Below are positions 1 to 10,690 of a stretch of DNA of 64,000 nt, in pieces (the first letter of the stretch is position 1; each line of letters opens with the position of its first letter). A program made the position numbers and the translations under genes. Source of the stretch: Gerris lacustris (Eukaryota > Arthropoda > Insecta > Hemiptera > Gerridae); assembly GCA_951217055.1 (NCBI GenBank), contig OX578282.1, forward strand, positions 40,318,629 through 40,382,628. Direction: 5' to 3'. The notes beneath the pieces were generated by a model, which did no database searches, had not been told where the DNA came from, and saw nothing but the letters and a program-made list of their open reading frames with translations.

Positions 1-446
1 ACCCTTAAATTAATTAATTACTACAGTATGCATTGAGGTTCTATCGCATACTATCCCTTTATAATTATTACAGATGAAAGGAATTTTAATATATCTGCAA
101 TATTCATTTATCTTTGAAAACTAATCCCTGTTTTCTAATATTTATCATATTTTCAAACTAATTGTTATCTACCTTCATAGTTTTCTTAATTCTCATTGAT
201 TCGTGTTGTTAAGTTTCTAGCCATGTACCTCATTTTAAATCCTCGATACAATTCTGTTGGTTTTTGTGCAGCTGACTATTTTCAACATCTTCGGAGGGCT
301 AATTACCCCCACTTGCGGTCATCTAATCGAGCTGAAACATGGCACCTAGAATCTGAACCAAATTGTTTCCTTTTCAATTTTTTAACTAATTTGCCGATGA
401 CTCACACAACCAAAGCATAAATATAATGGATCTATAATAAAAATAG
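1..446. other. AT-rich stretch without recognised content
   Basis: No coding signal, repeat family or structured element was recognised. A 74-codon frame at 196-420 shows no domain and looks like chance. The stretch ends where a family A repeat begins. Confidence 0.5.
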
Positions 447-458
447 ACTGCCAATTGG

Positions 459-466
459 TGTGGCAC
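459..466. repeat. Left 8-bp target site duplication of the hAT element
   Basis: TGTGGCAC, identical to 2887-2894. Uninterrupted family A copies read through this same octamer (for example near 40283), which confirms it as the pre-insertion target. Confidence 0.85.
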
Positions 467-599
467 CAGTGGCGATCCTAGGGAGGGGCAGGGGGGGCTA
501 TAGCCCCCCCTGGGAGAAAATTAGCCCCCCCTAGAAGAAAATTAGCCCCCTCGAAAGAAAATTAGCCCACCATTAAAATTTTTTTTAAGAAATATTTTT

Positions 600-775
600 T
601 TTTATTATTATTATTTTTAGACTAAGAAGTAGTATCCGAAGTACTGAGTAGCCTCCGAGCCGAAGGCGAAGACAGGCTATGAATAAACGAGGCAGAAATG
701 TTTCCTTTGCTGCCTTGTTGCTGTTGAATACAATATTTTATCTACGGGCGGCAGAAAAATGAAACTGCTAAAATA
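600..775 (-). repeat. Family G repeat fragment inside the hAT element
   Basis: Read on the minus strand it gives AAGGCAGCAAAGGAAACATT, TCTGCCTCG, AGCCTGTCTTCGCC and GGCTCGGAGGCTA in order. The same order occurs on the plus strand at about 34010-34200. No function is recognisable. Confidence 0.6.
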
Positions 776-1384
776 CTATCTTTTAACATACTTAATTAAT
801 ATGTGTCATATTAATAAGATGACATAAGTATGTTGATAAAGAAATCAAATATGAAGCTTGAGAATAATATCAATTGTGAATAACAAACTGAAGCTATAAC
901 AACAAAATACTAAACACACGTTCATAACATACATAACTGTGGAATGAATAATGTACGCAATATAAAATATTAATTTATATTTTTACCAACAAATTACTAA
1001 AAGTATTAAAGATATATTCTTCTGCTTAAAAGAAAAGAAGTAACTAGGATAAATCAAGAAAATTAGCTAGTCTAATCTAGAATCTAGAATGACTTCAACA
1101 ATAATTAATGTTGGATGTTTACATGAAGCTGCAGTGTGGCCAGTGACTCCGCTATTTTTTTTTAATTACAGATCTACTATTCATTGAACTTATTTAACAG
1201 AATTAACAAATATAAACAAATTATTTAAATATTAAAACGTTTATATATTAAATTTTACTTATTCGACTATAATTATACAATGTTATAAGATGGAGATAGT
1301 AGTATAAACTGAGAAATAATTCATGGTTATACCTTATGGTGGGGCGATGAAAATTTCCGAAAAAATGTAATTTATCATGTCGTT

Positions 1385-1445
1385 ACTACCGAAAAAAAAC
1401 ATTTTGATCCCTTGGAGGATCGAACCAGGGACCCTTGAGGTCAGA
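1385..1445 (-). repeat. tRNA-like B-box fragment, possible SINE remnant
   Basis: The minus strand reads GGGTCCCTGGTTCGATCCTC, which contains a good RNA polymerase III B box (GGTTCGATCC). No convincing A box was found at the expected distance, so this is a fragment at best. Confidence 0.35.
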
Positions 1446-2167
1446 GAAAAAAATATATAACGGTAAAAATTAATTATGTAACAGGTACGCTTAATCATCT
1501 ACAAAACCCTAAAAATTACTTGGACGCAAGTGCAAGTACTTCCCCGTGATTTTTTAACTTAATTTTTTATTATTTAGGGAAAATTATGGAAGGTTATGGT
1601 TAGTTTAGGTTAAGGTTAGAATTTTTTGACCTTCTATCATTGCCACATTAAACGTGACACTTTGCGTTTATAAAAAAAAAAAATATATATATAAATAAAA
1701 TATAATTCTGATTTTATCGAGATGCTACAACCGGAATCGTTTTTGTACAGAGATACTGTAAAAAAGACAAATTCTGTAAAAAGGAACAGTTAAAAAATAA
1801 GTAAATCGGACAGTACGAAATATAGGTGGGCCAAATAGTGCAGTTGCAATTTTACCAATGATGTCCCAAAACTTAATCTAAAGTTTAAACTTTATCCAAA
1901 TTTTTGCTAGGGCCCCCACTTTCGTCGGGGGGCTACAATAGCTCGACCACCTTCCCAAAATTCAATGTCCCATTTTGGACTAAACTTTATATTATGGCCA
2001 CCCTAAGAAAACATGTTTTCCACAACTATTGAATAAATGACACATTTTATTATAGATGTGAAGTAATATTGCATAATTGCTATTACCTGATCTATTTAAT
2101 CTACCATGATTAGATGCACACCTTTTATTATTTTACAATTACTATTTTTAAGTTTGTATTGAAATTT

Positions 2168-2235
2168 CTTCGTTGGTCAGAGCACTGTAACGGAAATATA
2201 GAGGCCCATGGTTAGAGTCCCGGTGCTGGGGTCTA
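2168..2235 (+). repeat. tRNA-related sequence with A- and B-box-like motifs
   Basis: 'TTGGTCAGAGCACTG' resembles a tRNA A box. About 30 bp downstream, 'GGTTAGAGTCCCGG' resembles a B box. It does not fold into an obvious full tRNA and has no acceptor pairing, so a tRNA-derived SINE remnant is the better reading. It lies inside the hAT element and either came with it or inserted later. Confidence 0.4.
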
Positions 2236-2886
2236 TTTTTCTCTGTCTATTTCCAATTGTTAATAATAATTATAATTTTATTTATTTAAAAATTAAAATT
2301 CTTTTAAAAATACTTGTGCATACTTTTGTGCCAACGAAAGTAGTTTAATTTATTTTATGAAAAAGAATTAAAATCAAATTTCACCTCAAAGAAGCATAAA
2401 AACGATGTTTTGAGTGGTCATATTTTATAAATTTTCCTTCCAATAATGCACTGCTGTCGACCTCCATGTTAATTTTAACATTTTTGTTATCTATAAATAT
2501 TATATTGTTTCTGACAATTTATACATTTTTAATTAACCTATACAGTTTTTAAACCAATCCTTTTGTTATCCTCATGTTAAAATTATTATTATTTAAAGAC
2601 CAATACTTTTTTCTGTGATGATATATCATAGGAGACTGTTTAAATAAGCCTCCAACTATACTTACAATAGAACTTCCCAGTCCCAGTTCAGTGGCAATTA
2701 TAACATTCTTGAATGAATTTAATTGTTTAGCCTCACGAAAAAATTGCATAGAATTGCCTTGGGGAAGGACTGCAATAACATATAACATACAAATGAGTTC
2801 TTCCTGGTATATTAAAATGTATACTACACCCGCAAAACATGGGGGGCTTTAGCCCCCCCAGAACTTTCAACCCAGGATCGCCACTG

Positions 2887-2894
2887 TGTGGCAC
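2887..2894. repeat. Right 8-bp target site duplication of the hAT element
   Basis: TGTGGCAC, identical to 459-466, directly after the right terminus CGCCACTG. Confidence 0.85.
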
Positions 2895-3460
2895 ATAGCT
2901 TCCTCGCATCCTATCACGTAATTCATTGATTTTATGCTTTTCCAAGCCATTATTGTCTAATTTGTTTGTTTCCCCCGTTTATTTTTTAATCTGTCAAAAT
3001 TGTTATGATTTTTTATACGAATTAAAGTATCAATTTAGCAAACGTTAAAGAGCGCAGACGGTTCAAACTAATCTGGGACTATCTGCGGGTTACTTTCGAT
3101 AAACTATAAAAGTTTCATACAATTCAGATAAGTACTTATGAAGCTGTAGGTGTAAATAAATGTATGTTTGTGTGGATTTAGATGGGAAACAAATGAGCGC
3201 AGAAGGTTGAAACTTATATGGCACCAACAATGGGCTAATCATGATCTAACATCCAAATTTCATTAAAATCGGACGTGTAGTTTTTAAGATATGATGGTTC
3301 GCAAAAATAGAGCGACAGACAGACACGGAACCAAAAATGTTCCCTGATGTCTGAAACGGATTTCTGTGAAGGAATATTTGAAATCGGAGACCTAAACATT
3401 TTTCGATATTCGGAACGATCACGTAGCTTCCGTTACCTTCGGTAAGTTTGGAAGCAAAAA

Positions 3461-5194
3461 TTGTTTTATAGGTTTATTTTTATACCAAGCGCAACTATTT
3501 TAATTCATCAACTCTCTATAATCGGTATTTGAATCAACACTGCATAACAACCGCGATGTTTTTTGGGTCCTTATCCAGTAACTATTTTCATTAAAATTTC
3601 TTCATTACCTTAATTCTATATTCAACACCTCCTCTTTACAGCTTCTAACTAATAATAATTATGTCCGATTAAAAAAAGTCATTACAAATTTAAGAAACCA
3701 AACTATTTTTTCACTTAATAATGTGATTTAACTGTTAATTACATCAACTTTGTCTTTTTCATCTTCACTTTAGGAATTTTCTCTTGGTTAAAAAGAAAAT
3801 AAAAACCCTTTTTTTTTTTCATCCGAGTGAGAAAACTTGTTGTCTTGGTTTTTAATTTGAGGATATTAGTTAAATTAATGGTTTGCTGAGGCGGGTGGGA
3901 CGGCTGATGTTGCTAAGTCGAGACCAAGCCCTTAACCGGATGAATATTTATAAGGTCTGGGCTTCAAATTAAAGTTGACAGGGCTCGGGGATGCTTTAGG
4001 ACTTGCTTTGCCATATTCCTCCAGGCCATATTATTCCAAGCCCTGACCAGAAATTGTCCTTTAATCAAATCAAATGTATTCAAATAAATAACAGTTTCCA
4101 CTCTCTTCTCCAATTTTGTTATCATTTCATTTTTAAGATTAAATGAGTAACAAAGTTGAGAATTTGAATCATTATAATTTTATATTCTCTCACTATCGCG
4201 CCTTTCTCGCGTGTTTTACGCATTAGAGTTATAAGAAAACAAATAAATGGTTTATATAATTAGACAAAAAAAATGTGGTTAATCAAATAAAATATCCCAT
4301 CTAAAGCAATTCATTTTATTAGCTAGTTATGAGTATGGAATTTTAAATTGCATGAATGTATAAACTTGTATAAAAATATGATTGTAAACGAGAACTATCA
4401 ATTTTTGTTCGCGAATAAACCTTTTTTTGCGACAAGCATGTTGACGTATCTAATATAGAACAAATTAATTTATTTAAAATCCCAATAAAACAAAGTCTAT
4501 AAACTTACGACGTGGAGCCCTCTAGGTACAAGACAATTACGACATAGACCATAATCATGTTAAATGCACAGTGAGATATGAAGGTTTAACCATGCCGTCT
4601 TGGCCTAAGTAAGGCTTTATCATGCACAACGTTATCACTATGGAGATATCTGAGTGAACATAGCTGAGAACAAGGCTTGTTAGGATAAGCAATATCATTC
4701 CAGAGAAACATGACATAGGGACATATTTCTAATATATATGAATACAGAAGCAGGTACTTGTATATAATGTCACCTCTATTCAACCAGGTATGACAGATGG
4801 AAGCAAACAGCCAGACATAATATAATCAAGGTGGAAATGTTCTGAGGGCTTCTGGAACGTTGAGACAATGCTTTAGCTAGAAATTCTACATCCGCGTGGG
4901 TAGTATTCAACAGAAATGCTACATTGCTCCGTAGCATTATCCAGCCATATTATTGCACGTACTTAGCATAACATTTACCTACCTCCATCATAACATAACT
5001 TTAGAATAAGTGTGTATATTAACAAAAAATCACGAACAACTAATTAAAAACACTGAGCATTGAACGTAATACTGCCAATACTAGTTTCTTACAAATTTTA
5101 AATCTCACATATCTAACATATACTAGAATCTACATACATTAATATTTATAATAAACAGATCTCAATGGATATATGTACTTAAATAGTCTGTCAA
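3461..5194. other. AT-rich interval without recognised features
   Basis: Only short frames and homopolymer runs are present. A slightly more GC-rich patch at about 3880-4040 shows no coding pattern. No repeat family recognised elsewhere in the window occurs here. Confidence 0.45.
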
Positions 5195-5692
5195 TTACTA
5201 CGTTCACACATCGTTTCGAAAGCGTTTCGGATCCAATTCGTTTTCAAAACGATTCGCGTTCATACAACAAAAAATTACAGGTGGTCGAAATATTTGTTTT
5301 TGATATTTCATAACGGTGACGTCACGAGTAAAACCTTCTTTGTTGTTACCTAATATGTCCACGTATTTTTTACATTTTATTTACAAGTTATTAAAAGTTT
5401 TTATAGGTTCTTTATAGTATTAACTTTTGTTTAACAACGTTTTTGCAGTTTAAAAAGAAGAAACGGAAGCTCACGAAAACAAAGAACTTGAAAAGAGTAA
5501 AATAACCTGATATCTCGATCCCCTCCCCGACCTGTTCATACGAGCATTTTAAATTCGATTCCCCGTTCCGATCACGTATTTTTGGTGGAGCGGATCTAAA
5601 CCGATACGATCCGTCGATCTCCGTTCATACAGCGTTTTGAACTAGCGGATCATTTTCAAAACTGTTTCCAAAACGATGTGTGAACGTAGTAA
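5195..5692. mobile_element. Non-autonomous DNA transposon with ~20-bp inverted ends
   Basis: The left end CTACGTTCACACATCGTTT (5198) matches, inverted, the right end AAACGATGTGTGAACGTAG (to 5689). The bases outside are TTA on the left and TAA on the right, so a target duplication is not clear. Inside, near 5450-5505, a basic lysine/arginine-rich frame follows a pyrimidine stretch and CAG that looks like a 3' splice site and then stops. It may be the remains of a transposase tail. Superfamily is uncertain; PIF/Harbinger-like is possible. Confidence 0.55.
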
Positions 5693-5769
5693 ATTAGAGT
5701 AGACTGTAGACCATAGCTTCCTCACGGTCCTTTTATAGGAGAAATAGTCGCATTAGTAATATAATAGGA

Positions 5770-5815
5770 TTAAAGGTTTGGTGTTGTGTGGACTTGTTTC
5801 GATTCCCACATATTT
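5770..5815 (+). repeat. B-box-like fragment
   Basis: 'TGTTTCGATTCCCACA'-like sequence also occurs near 30568 as 'CTGTTTCGATTCCCAGTGGG'. Both resemble the 3' part of a tRNA-derived head. Very short, so low confidence. Confidence 0.3.
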
Positions 5816-6069
5816 TTAAATATGACGTTAAAAATTTTATTTTAAAGAAAATAATAGTGAGTGTAATTATATTGTGACTCATGTGATTTGAAAAACTATA
5901 AGGTAATTATATTTTGTTTTTTATTTATAGAAAAATGTATTGCTGAAAATTGTTAACTTTAATTTAATTTTAAAGAAATTTCTATTTGTAAAAAATTGTT
6001 AACTATAATTTAATTTTAAAGAAATTTTAAATTTCTGAATAATCTATTAATTTGTCAAAAATTGTTTAT

Positions 6070-6116
6070 ATGTTATAGCCTGAAGAAGCCCCAATGTGGA
6101 GGGCGAAATATAGCAC
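6070..6116 (+). ncRNA. Hammerhead-ribozyme-core-like motif
   Basis: CTGAAGA at 6080-6086 is followed by a short stem (GCCC 6088-6091 with GGGC 6101-6104) and GAAA at 6105-6108. This matches the conserved core order of hammerhead ribozymes found in Penelope-like and related retroelements. Stems I and III are not evident: the flanks are a direct repeat (TATAGC on both sides), not complementary. It may be a decayed or coincidental core. Confidence 0.35.
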
Positions 6117-6284
6117 ATTTTATAAAAAAAGAAAAGTTATGTTTTATATTTAATATATAAAATACCTTTTCCAAACAAAACCCTATACAAGGCCAAATAT
6201 TTCCGTAGAGAAAATTGTTAATGAAAATTCATGGGTTCAAAACTACAAGATAAAGAACACATATTTTTATTTATTTATTGATAT

Positions 6285-6515
6285 GCGCTCTCGGTTGGAA
6301 TAAATGTAGGGATCATCTGCGGGAGATTTTCTACAATCCTTCTAAATTTCTATAAAATCTGATAAGTACTTTTAAAGATATAGGTGTAAATAAAAAAGTT
6401 TCTGTTCATGCAAGAGGAAGCAATAGGCGCTGAAGAAGGATGTCATTAACATGGGGCCCATAATCGGTTAAAGATGACCTACTATCCCCATTTCATTAAA
6501 TTCAGACGAGTAATC
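6285..6515 (+). repeat. Family A fragment, diverged
   Basis: Contains the order 'GATCATCTGCGGG', 'ATAGGTGTAAATAAA', 'GGCGCTGAAGAAGG' and 'CCATTTCATTAAATTCAGACG', matching positions 3080-3270 of copy 1. The 3' hairpin end is missing. Confidence 0.5.
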
Positions 6516-6537
6516 ACTTTGTTAACAAGTTAAACTA

Positions 6538-6565
6538 ACTTAAGTTTACTTAAGTAAACTTAAGT
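6538..6565. repeat. Perfect 28-bp palindrome
   Basis: Two-fold symmetric around the central TTAAG/CTTAA unit, made of ACTTAAGT and TTTAC/GTAAA blocks. It lies at the edge of the family A fragment. It could extrude as a cruciform; no function can be assigned. Confidence 0.6.
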
Positions 6566-7255
6566 AGAGTAATAAACTAACTAATTTCTTATACTTTAAA
6601 TTGACAATTTGAATCTTTTTATCTAGGATATTATTATATTGTTAAACATGACTGTGAATAAACCCACATTTAATTCAAGAATACATAGTCATTCTCATTT
6701 CTGTATAATAGTGAGGAACTGATATCAATGCCTACCTGTCATGCTGAATAACAAAGTCTGGCATATAATGGCCAATTAGGAACATATAAATTTCACATTG
6801 CAACACAGATGGAATTCATGTTATCATGTAACATGATATAGATAGCATAATTAGCTAATACATATATCGAAAAGGAGAATTCCATTGGTCCGAGACAGAT
6901 ATATTATATATATATATATATTACCTGTGTTTGTATATGTCAAAGATACTTCATCATGCTCATATCATTGTCGAAATTATTCCCACAGTCATGGGTGCTT
7001 TGTCATACATAAGATTTTTCTATTCTTAAGTGTGTTTCTATACTAATACTTCGGGAATTAGATTTATTCTGAGAAAGCAACATTAAAGTTATAGAAACCA
7101 ACTGCCTTAATAGATTGATTATACAAATTCTTTGCATCCACTGCCGTGAGAAAAACTTTTTTTTGCGCCCTCCAAATGTAAAATTGTATTTATCGATTTC
7201 TTCTCGCGTAGGGTACTAACATTTCATAAAAATTGCTTTAATTTATTTGTTTAAG
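6566..7255. other. AT-rich interval without recognised features
   Basis: Includes a short (TA)n run at about 6901-6921. No repeat family or coding signal was recognised. Confidence 0.4.
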
Positions 7256-7502
7256 CCCTTCGCGGCACTTCTTTAGATTGTTACTCCTCTTATAAAAAAA
7301 CAAAGGGGAGTAACAATCTGAAAAAGTTGTACGGAATGTTCTTCTTTAGACTGTTACTCCCCATATAAATACAGAAGTGTGATATTCCTTTGTCTTAAAG
7401 TACATTGGACTACAATCCTTTGTCTTTATAGTTATTCAGTCAAAGTTATTTATATTTGAAAAAACATAGGGGAGTAACAATCTAAAGAAGAACCCCTTTC
7501 GC
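7256..7502. mobile_element. MITE with CTTCTTTAGATTGTTACTCC inverted ends
   Basis: The left end GGCACTTCTTTAGATTG starts at 7264; the inverted right end CAATCTAAAGAAGAACC finishes at 7494. The flanks CCCTTCGC (7256-7263) and CCTTTCGC (7495-7502) agree at 7 of 8 positions, an imperfect 8-bp duplication. Inside, a second copy of the terminal sequence starts at about 7341, so the left part is itself a hairpin. The block 'GTGATATTCCTTTGTC' to 'GTTATTCAGTCAAAG' is shared with the MITEs at 37751 and 50746. Confidence 0.65.
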
Positions 7503-8219
7503 TTCAGAACAGACGATAGACTGACTTTTCATTACGAATATTACTATTAAAGAAATACATAAAACAGACAACACAATAAAAAACAAATAAGCACATTCAG
7601 TGATGGATTTTACTAGGCTAGAAACTTAGTTTAAGAGCGCTGATTAAAAAAATGTATGTCAAATTCTTCATGAAAACGAATCAAAGCTAGAGCATTATAT
7701 CCAGTCATATGTGTAAGCTTGCTACAATGAACTCGGGAATGTTGATGGAAGGTTTCAATATGAGACAGCGTGTGAAGGGTTCGGTTGGCTGAAAGCATTC
7801 GGGTCAAAGCGTCTAGTTCAGTTCGGCTCCAGTTGGTTCGGGAAGATTCGAACATCTTCGTAACTAGGTCGTATAATATCTACGAAATATCAACACAAAT
7901 CTATCCCTTCCAAAACAAAATTCAAATGATTTAATAATAACTAAAAAAAAAATCGACGAGATAACTTAGTCAAACTTTCTCATATTATTAAAACTGTTTA
8001 TAAATTTCACAATATCTTACTTAATTGATTTTTAAATTAAAAGGTGTTGAATAGGTTTTTACTTTTTGTTTTCAATGTTCAACAAAATCAGATTTTTTTC
8101 ATCAATATCTCTAGGTATAATATATATATATAACTAGATTTTTTTTCCGGGAAATTAAATTTAATCGTTAGATTTGTATTTAAGTGGAGTATATTTAACT
8201 TTATTTTCAAGTTTTTCTG
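7503..8219. other. Interval without recognised features
   Basis: A 74-codon minus frame at 7631-7855 has no recognisable domain. The rest is AT-rich. Confidence 0.4.
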
Positions 8220-8435
8220 AGTCTGCTGGTTTCTAAGTTTGTTTGGGGTGACGCCCATTTGGAGCTAAAATTCATTGCTCAATTTCACCACGGGGTATGA
8301 ATTTTTTAAAAAAGTAAGCAGACACACACTTTTTAAAAACCACTTTTTAGTACTCAGGGGACCCTCCTAACGTGTAAATCCATTAAAATCTTCAAAATCG
8401 TATTTTCGCGCCCTTCATAAGAGAAAGTAAAAAAA
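8220..8435 (+). repeat. Family C interspersed repeat
   Basis: Shows 'CTCAATTTCACCACGGGGTA', then 'TTTTTAAAAACCACTTTTTAG', 'CAGGGGACC', 'AATCCATTAAAATCTTC' and 'TTTTCGCGCC' before a 'GAGAAAGTAAAA' end. The same order occurs at 20215, 24530 and, shortened, 27090. Confidence 0.55.
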
Positions 8436-8659
8436 TTAACTATTTCATTTATAAATACAAATACAACAGAATTTCTAAAACATTTAAATGAAATTTATTG
8501 TTTAAAAGAGAAGTCTATAAATGTTCGTCTATACACGATAACATTATCCTGCTTAACGTGAAGCCCTAATGTTATTGTTATACATTTATTTTAAAATGTT
8601 AATGTTTAAAAAGGATTCATACTATAAACTAATTTTCATATTGACTTATAATTATTACT

Positions 8660-8690
8660 AGCTGAAGTTCCCGGCGTGCCCCGGGTGTTT
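8660..8690. repeat. GC-rich patch after ACTAGCTGA
   Basis: 'TACTAGCTGAAGTTCCCGG' followed by CGTGCCCCGGG gives a small CCCGG/CCGGG hairpin in otherwise AT-rich DNA. It resembles the conserved start of insect interspersed repeats of the 'TACTAGCTGACCCGG' type, but the rest of such an element was not traced. Confidence 0.3.
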
Positions 8691-9009
8691 CAAATATAAA
8701 ATTTTTGGTGAATAAAATAATAAATAGATGTAGATTTATATAAATAGGCCCAGAACATTGGAAAATAAGTGTTTATTGATCTTTGTGTTGTGTGAAAATA
8801 ATGTTAAAATTATATATATATCCCACGCAAATGACCATAACAGTCATATAATGATTATATATTATTAAGTTAATTATGCGGTATGTGTTATATCATAGTC
8901 CCAGTTCTTTAGGCTGCTTATCTTTTCTTTCCCATTTCTTAATTTCTACTCTTTAGGAATGGACAGAGATTTTTATACTATGCATATTCTTATTCAGGTC
9001 TTTAGGGTA

Positions 9010-9055
9010 TTAATAACTTTATTTCAATCCTCTTTTGAGGCCTCTTCAGGCCTAA
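9010..9055 (-). ncRNA. Hammerhead-core-like motif, minus strand
   Basis: On the minus strand CTGAAGA (9049-9043) is followed by a stem (CCTC with GAGG across an AAAA loop) and GAAAT (from about 9025). The lower part of the stem is broken (GG against ATT), as expected of a decayed copy. The wider element could not be delimited. Confidence 0.35.
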
Positions 9056-9144
9056 AAGAAGATTTTTAAATTTTATTTCTTCCATCAACACTAACATACA
9101 AGAGATTTTTAAGCAGAACTTAACAGCTATTTTTCTTCCCCCCC

Positions 9145-9640
9145 CCCCTCCCCATTTTACCCCCAAGATGCTGATATCGAAAAAAAGGTTCTAAGGAGTC
9201 ACCTATTCGATAAGACAAGCACTTTTTTTTAGTAAAACCAACAGCGACACCGCTATGAAGTGATAAAGACAGTTAAAACTATTAAAGCGGACCTAAACGT
9301 TTAAAACAGAGAAAACAACGTTTTAACCGATATCTTACGTTCTAACATAACAATTTCACTAAAACTTCATATACATCGTTTAAAGCACAATTGAAACAGG
9401 CACAATGTAAAATTTCAACTAGATACATGCAGAAGTTTTTGTGTAGTGAAGTGATGCATTTTATAATAGGAATGGCCGGGAGGTGTAGATGAGTTGAGGA
9501 ATAGTGGAAAAAACCCCTTCCCTCCCAACAAACTCTATTACAATCATATTCTTTAACTATTAACTCATGTTTAACTATCTAATATTTATTGCATTACGCT
9601 CGCTTCAATGATAGAGCCACGCGATGCCTAGTGATTAATA
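9145..9640 (-). repeat. Family B interspersed repeat, copy 1
   Basis: The minus strand starts near 9640 with GGCATCGCGTGGCTCTATCA and runs through 'TCACTTCACTACACAAAAAC', 'TTGAAATTTTACATTGTGCC', 'AAACGTTTAGGTCCGC' and 'CACTTCATAGCGGTGTCGCT'. It lacks the 3' 'CAGACAGACAGAC' portion seen at 44170. A run of 10 C at about 9130 lies at its distal end. Confidence 0.65.
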
Positions 9641-10298
9641 AGTCATTAGGTAGAATTTGGCCTTAGGAGTAGCTCATAAATGTCCGCCATCTTAAAAATG
9701 AGTGAGTATTTGGGAAAAACACTAAACCAGTATTTTTACCAGAAAGATGACAAATATGCCAATTTGGTTCAGATAACTCAAAAAAATAAAGGAGCCTATA
9801 AAGAACATACGCGCACAAACACAGCCACGTTTACTTGTATACATAGATTAAAGAACAATAATATTTTTAAAAAAAATCCAATTCCAGTTTAAGTTAAGTA
9901 AACGAAATTTATTGAGGCAAAGATTTAGTCTATTGAAGGTAATTTAGAAATGTATTATATAAATAAAATTAATATTTGAGATAAGGTTTGGTAAGACTAA
10001 GTTACAATACGTGACAGAGGAGAAATCCTAGATAAGTGCAATCATAAATAAACCCTTTCCTCCTTAGTTTTCATATTGATAAGGACTTAAACCCAATTTT
10101 AAGAGGTCGAGAAAGATTAATTTATGTAAATGTTGTATTATTTAGAATTTAGACAATATAAAATCTCTTTTCTTAAAAGAAATTCTTCCAATATAGAATA
10201 ATTTTCTTAAAAACTAATTTCGGAGACATAAACAGAGAACATGTCAAATTGCTAAAGGTAGAAAGGACCAAAACTGGGGAGGGGAAAGGTGTTAAGTA
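9641..10298. other. Interval without recognised features
   Basis: A 70-codon plus frame at 9680-9892 has a low-complexity, lysine/asparagine-rich composition and no domain. No repeat family was recognised. Confidence 0.4.
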
Positions 10299-10690
10299 TA
10301 ATAAACAGGTCAAGTGTGTGCTAGTCAGCACACAACGAGGGTCCGTAGGCCACACTGTATAGTGTTTAACTGTAAAGTGTATAAACAGTGTTTTTTTAAA
10401 ATGCTAAAAAGCTTACTTTGAACTATTCTAAGGGTCTGATATTCTCAAAACACTCTGATAAAGTAGTTTTTTGCCACTGTACGGGACTACAACCATATAA
10501 ATACATCGAAAAGACCATAATTATTAAAAAATATTGTGTCAATAAAAAAATAAAATAATATTTTTTTCGAAATTTCCAAAAAGTGGTATCTTTACTTTTG
10601 GTCGAAGAATGCTCAGGAATTTTCTCAGATTTTTTGCACTTCACATAAGCGAGATAGAGGGGGGGGGGGGGGCACGTTTGACACCCACTT
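10299..10690 (+). repeat. Family D interspersed repeat, 5' half
   Basis: Begins 'ATAAACAGGTCAAGTGTGTG' and runs through 'AATGCTAAAAAGCTTACTTT', 'TCTGATATTCTCAAAACAC', 'TTCCAAAAAGTGGTATC' and 'CACTTCACATAAGCGAGATA' to a run of 14 G (10659-10672). It is nearly identical to 26125 and 38085 over this span. The 3' half present in those copies is missing. The minus frame at 10423-10644 lies wholly within the repeat and also appears, broken, in other copies, so it is not treated as a gene. Confidence 0.7.

Larger units (their letters stand above)
467..2886. mobile_element. hAT-superfamily element, 2.4 kb, decayed or non-autonomous
   Basis: The ends are CAGTGGCGATCCTAGG at 467 and, inverted, CCAGGATCGCCACTG ending at 2886. 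Both lie next to G/C-rich blocks that read 'GGGGGGGCTATAGCCCCCCC' on the left and 'GGGGGGCTTTAGCCCCCCC' on the right. An identical 8-bp duplication, TGTGGCAC, flanks the element (459-466 and 2887-2894) and restores the family A sequence. CAGNGGCG termini with an 8-bp duplication are diagnostic of hAT. No transposase was recognised. A 79-codon minus frame at 2549-2788 has a hydrophobic stretch but matches nothing known to me. Smaller repeats sit inside (a family G fragment and tRNA-like promoter boxes). Confidence 0.82.
447..3460 (+). repeat. Family A interspersed repeat, copy 1, split by a hAT element
   Basis: The left part, 447-466, reads 'GACTGCCAATTGGTGTGGCA'. The copy resumes at 2887 after the hAT element and runs to a hairpin-like end around 3425-3455 (CTTCCGTTACCTTCGGTAAG). 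In order it carries an 'AGCGCAGACGGTT' block near 3050, a second 'AGCGCAGAAGGTTGAAAC' block near 3194, the 'CAAATTTCATTAAAATCGGA' phrase near 3254, 'GACAGACAGACACGG' near 3312 and 'ATGTTCCCTGATGTCTGAAA' near 3337. The same order recurs at 37249, 39030, 40268 and 58600, so this is a real ~550-bp family. It has no coding capacity and its class is unknown. Confidence 0.75.

Noticed and set aside
10423..10644. Minus frame 10423-10644 and plus frames 26376-26663 and 38328-38540 as genes
   Set aside because: All lie in the same part of family D repeats. They are open on different strands and break at different places, so they follow from repeat sequence, not selection on a protein.
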